Below are positions 7,259 to 7,595 of a DNA stretch of 7,595 bases, in pieces. A model generated the notes under the pieces. The model searched no databases, was not told where the DNA came from, and saw nothing but the letters and a program-made list of their open reading frames with translations. Position 1 is the first letter of the stretch; every line of letters begins with the position of its first letter. The DNA comes from an uncultured Peptococcaceae bacterium. GTDB taxonomy: Bacteria > Bacillota > Peptococcia > Peptococcales > Peptococcaceae. The stretch lies in NCBI GenBank assembly GCA_938044045.1, contig CALIQN010000047.1, positions 1-7,595 of the forward strand. Direction: 5' to 3'. The position numbers and the translations under genes were made by a program.

Positions 7259-7287
7259 ATTATACTGCTTTTGGTTTTGCCTTGCTA
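7259..7287 (-). promoter_or_regulatory. Probable sigma-A promoter of the rnhB-pcrA-xerD-deoB-pdp unit
   Basis: On the - strand a perfect -10 box TATAAT (7264-7259) is preceded, across a 17-nt spacer, by TAGCAA (7287-7282), a weak match (3 of 6) to TTGACA. Transcription would begin near 7252, leaving a leader of about 24 nt that contains the rnhB SD. No other good promoter lies between this and the array's end junctions that I checked, so it probably drives all five genes. Confidence 0.6.
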
Positions 7288-7471
7288 AATTTATTATTAA
7301 AACTATTTTATGAAACCCTAGAGGAAATAGCAAGGAAAGTCACTATAATAACTATTCTTACCATTTTAAGTCTATGACTATAACGTAATTTCCAAATTTA
7401 TCCTACCATCCTAATAAAAGAATCAATAAATCTGTATCAAAAAATAGCTAACTTAGTATGCTCTTCATAAA

Positions 7472-7481
7472 AACATATGTT
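7472..7481. repeat. 10-bp perfect palindrome overlapping the + strand promoter
   Basis: AACATATGTT is its own reverse complement. It covers the TG of the extended -10 and the first T of TATAAT for the downstream + strand gene. A repressor site is conceivable, but short palindromes of A/T-rich composition arise by chance in such DNA. Confidence 0.3.
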
Positions 7482-7486
7482 ATAAT
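7478..7486 (+). promoter_or_regulatory. Extended -10 promoter of the unknown + strand gene
   Basis: TGTTATAAT contains a perfect TATAAT (7481-7486) with TG one base upstream, the extended -10 form that tolerates a poor -35. No recognisable TTGACA-like box lies at 16-18 nt. The expected transcription start is about 7492-7494, giving a leader of about 24 nt that carries the GGAGG ribosome site at 7506-7510. Confidence 0.65.
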
Positions 7487-7516
7487 ATAGCCAAGACTTT
7501 AATTTGGAGGATAACA

Positions 7517-7595
7517 ATGAAATTTAATGGCGCAATTATAAAAGTTGCAGAAAATAAAGCAATTTCTCTCGCAGTTGTTGATGAAAACTTTAAAA
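7517..7595 (+). CDS. Unrecognised protein, 5' end only (3' end beyond the window)
   Basis: The ATG at 7517 has a strong SD (GGAGG, 7506-7510, 6-nt spacing) and its own extended -10 promoter, so a real gene start is likely. Only 26 codons are visible. They begin M-K-F-N-G-A-I-I-K-V and continue with alternating hydrophobic and polar residues (A-I-S-L-A-V-V), compatible with beta strands of a small soluble protein. There is no signal peptide. I do not recognise the family from this stretch and assign no function. It is transcribed away from rnhB and is not part of that operon. Confidence 0.75.
   Translation, partial: MKFNGAIIKVAENKAISLAVVDENFK

Larger units (their letters stand above)
7229..7516. 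other. Divergent intergenic region without genes
   Basis: These 288 bp separate rnhB (-) from the unknown + strand gene. They hold a promoter-like element at each end. The middle (about 7290-7450) is AT-rich and contains only trivial open frames that stop within a few codons (for example ATG at 7310 and 7374). I see no tRNA, riboswitch-like fold, intrinsic terminator or long repeat there. A stray TATAAT at 7344-7349 has no convincing -35 partner. Confidence 0.6.

Noticed and set aside
7369..7379. Small inverted repeat AGTC-TAT-GACT
   Set aside because: A four-base arm is too short to distinguish from chance and it is not near a promoter element.
7300..7500. Possible dif site near xerD in the intergenic region
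   Set aside because: Read against the Bacillus-type dif sequence on both strands, only short A/T-rich fragments match; the XerC and XerD arms are not both recognisable.
1..7595. CRISPR array, insertion sequence, tRNA, rRNA, defence system or riboswitch
   Set aside because: No regularly spaced repeats, transposase motifs, cloverleaf-like segments or known defence domains were seen on either strand.

Overview
The window looks like chromosomal DNA from a low-GC member of the Bacillota (Firmicutes). Support for this: the sequence is AT-rich, purine-rich Shine-Dalgarno (SD) sites precede nearly every gene, genes are packed tightly, RNase HII carries the long N-terminal extension common in that phylum, the helicase is PcrA-like with the C-terminal Tudor-like domain, and xerD sits next to deoB as it does in Bacillus. 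I cannot name a genus. TGA is used as a stop codon, so the standard bacterial code applies.

Left part (1-860, + strand): the 3' end of a gene for a highly charged, helical coiled-coil protein that runs in from beyond the left edge. It is followed 9 bp later by a gene for a small protein that looks like a winged helix plus a membrane-associated tail. I recognise neither. The pair ends at a long bipartite hairpin (859-926) with T-rich flanks on both strands, which serves as a shared terminator for the two converging transcription units.

Central part (932-7228, - strand): a five-gene array transcribed right to left, rnhB > pcrA > xerD > deoB > pdp, with gaps of 3, 9, 14 and 4 bp and SD sites overlapping or filling the junctions. 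It probably forms one operon driven by a perfect TATAAT box at 7259-7264. The first three genes serve chromosome maintenance: ribonucleotide removal, helicase and R-loop or conflict resolution, and chromosome dimer resolution. The last two are consecutive steps of nucleoside salvage: pyrimidine nucleoside phosphorylase gives (deoxy)ribose-1-phosphate, which phosphopentomutase isomerises to the 5-phosphate. All catalytic residues I could place are present. The longest-ORF start of pdp (ATG 2260) is very likely wrong; a GTG at 2239 fits better.

Right part (7229-7595): a 288-bp divergent intergenic region with a promoter on each side, then the first 26 codons of a + strand gene that I do not recognise.

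This is mostly an ordinary housekeeping region. I see no CRISPR array, insertion sequence, tRNA, rRNA or defence system. The least explained parts are the coiled-coil/winged-helix pair at the left and the divergent promoter region with the unknown gene at the right.
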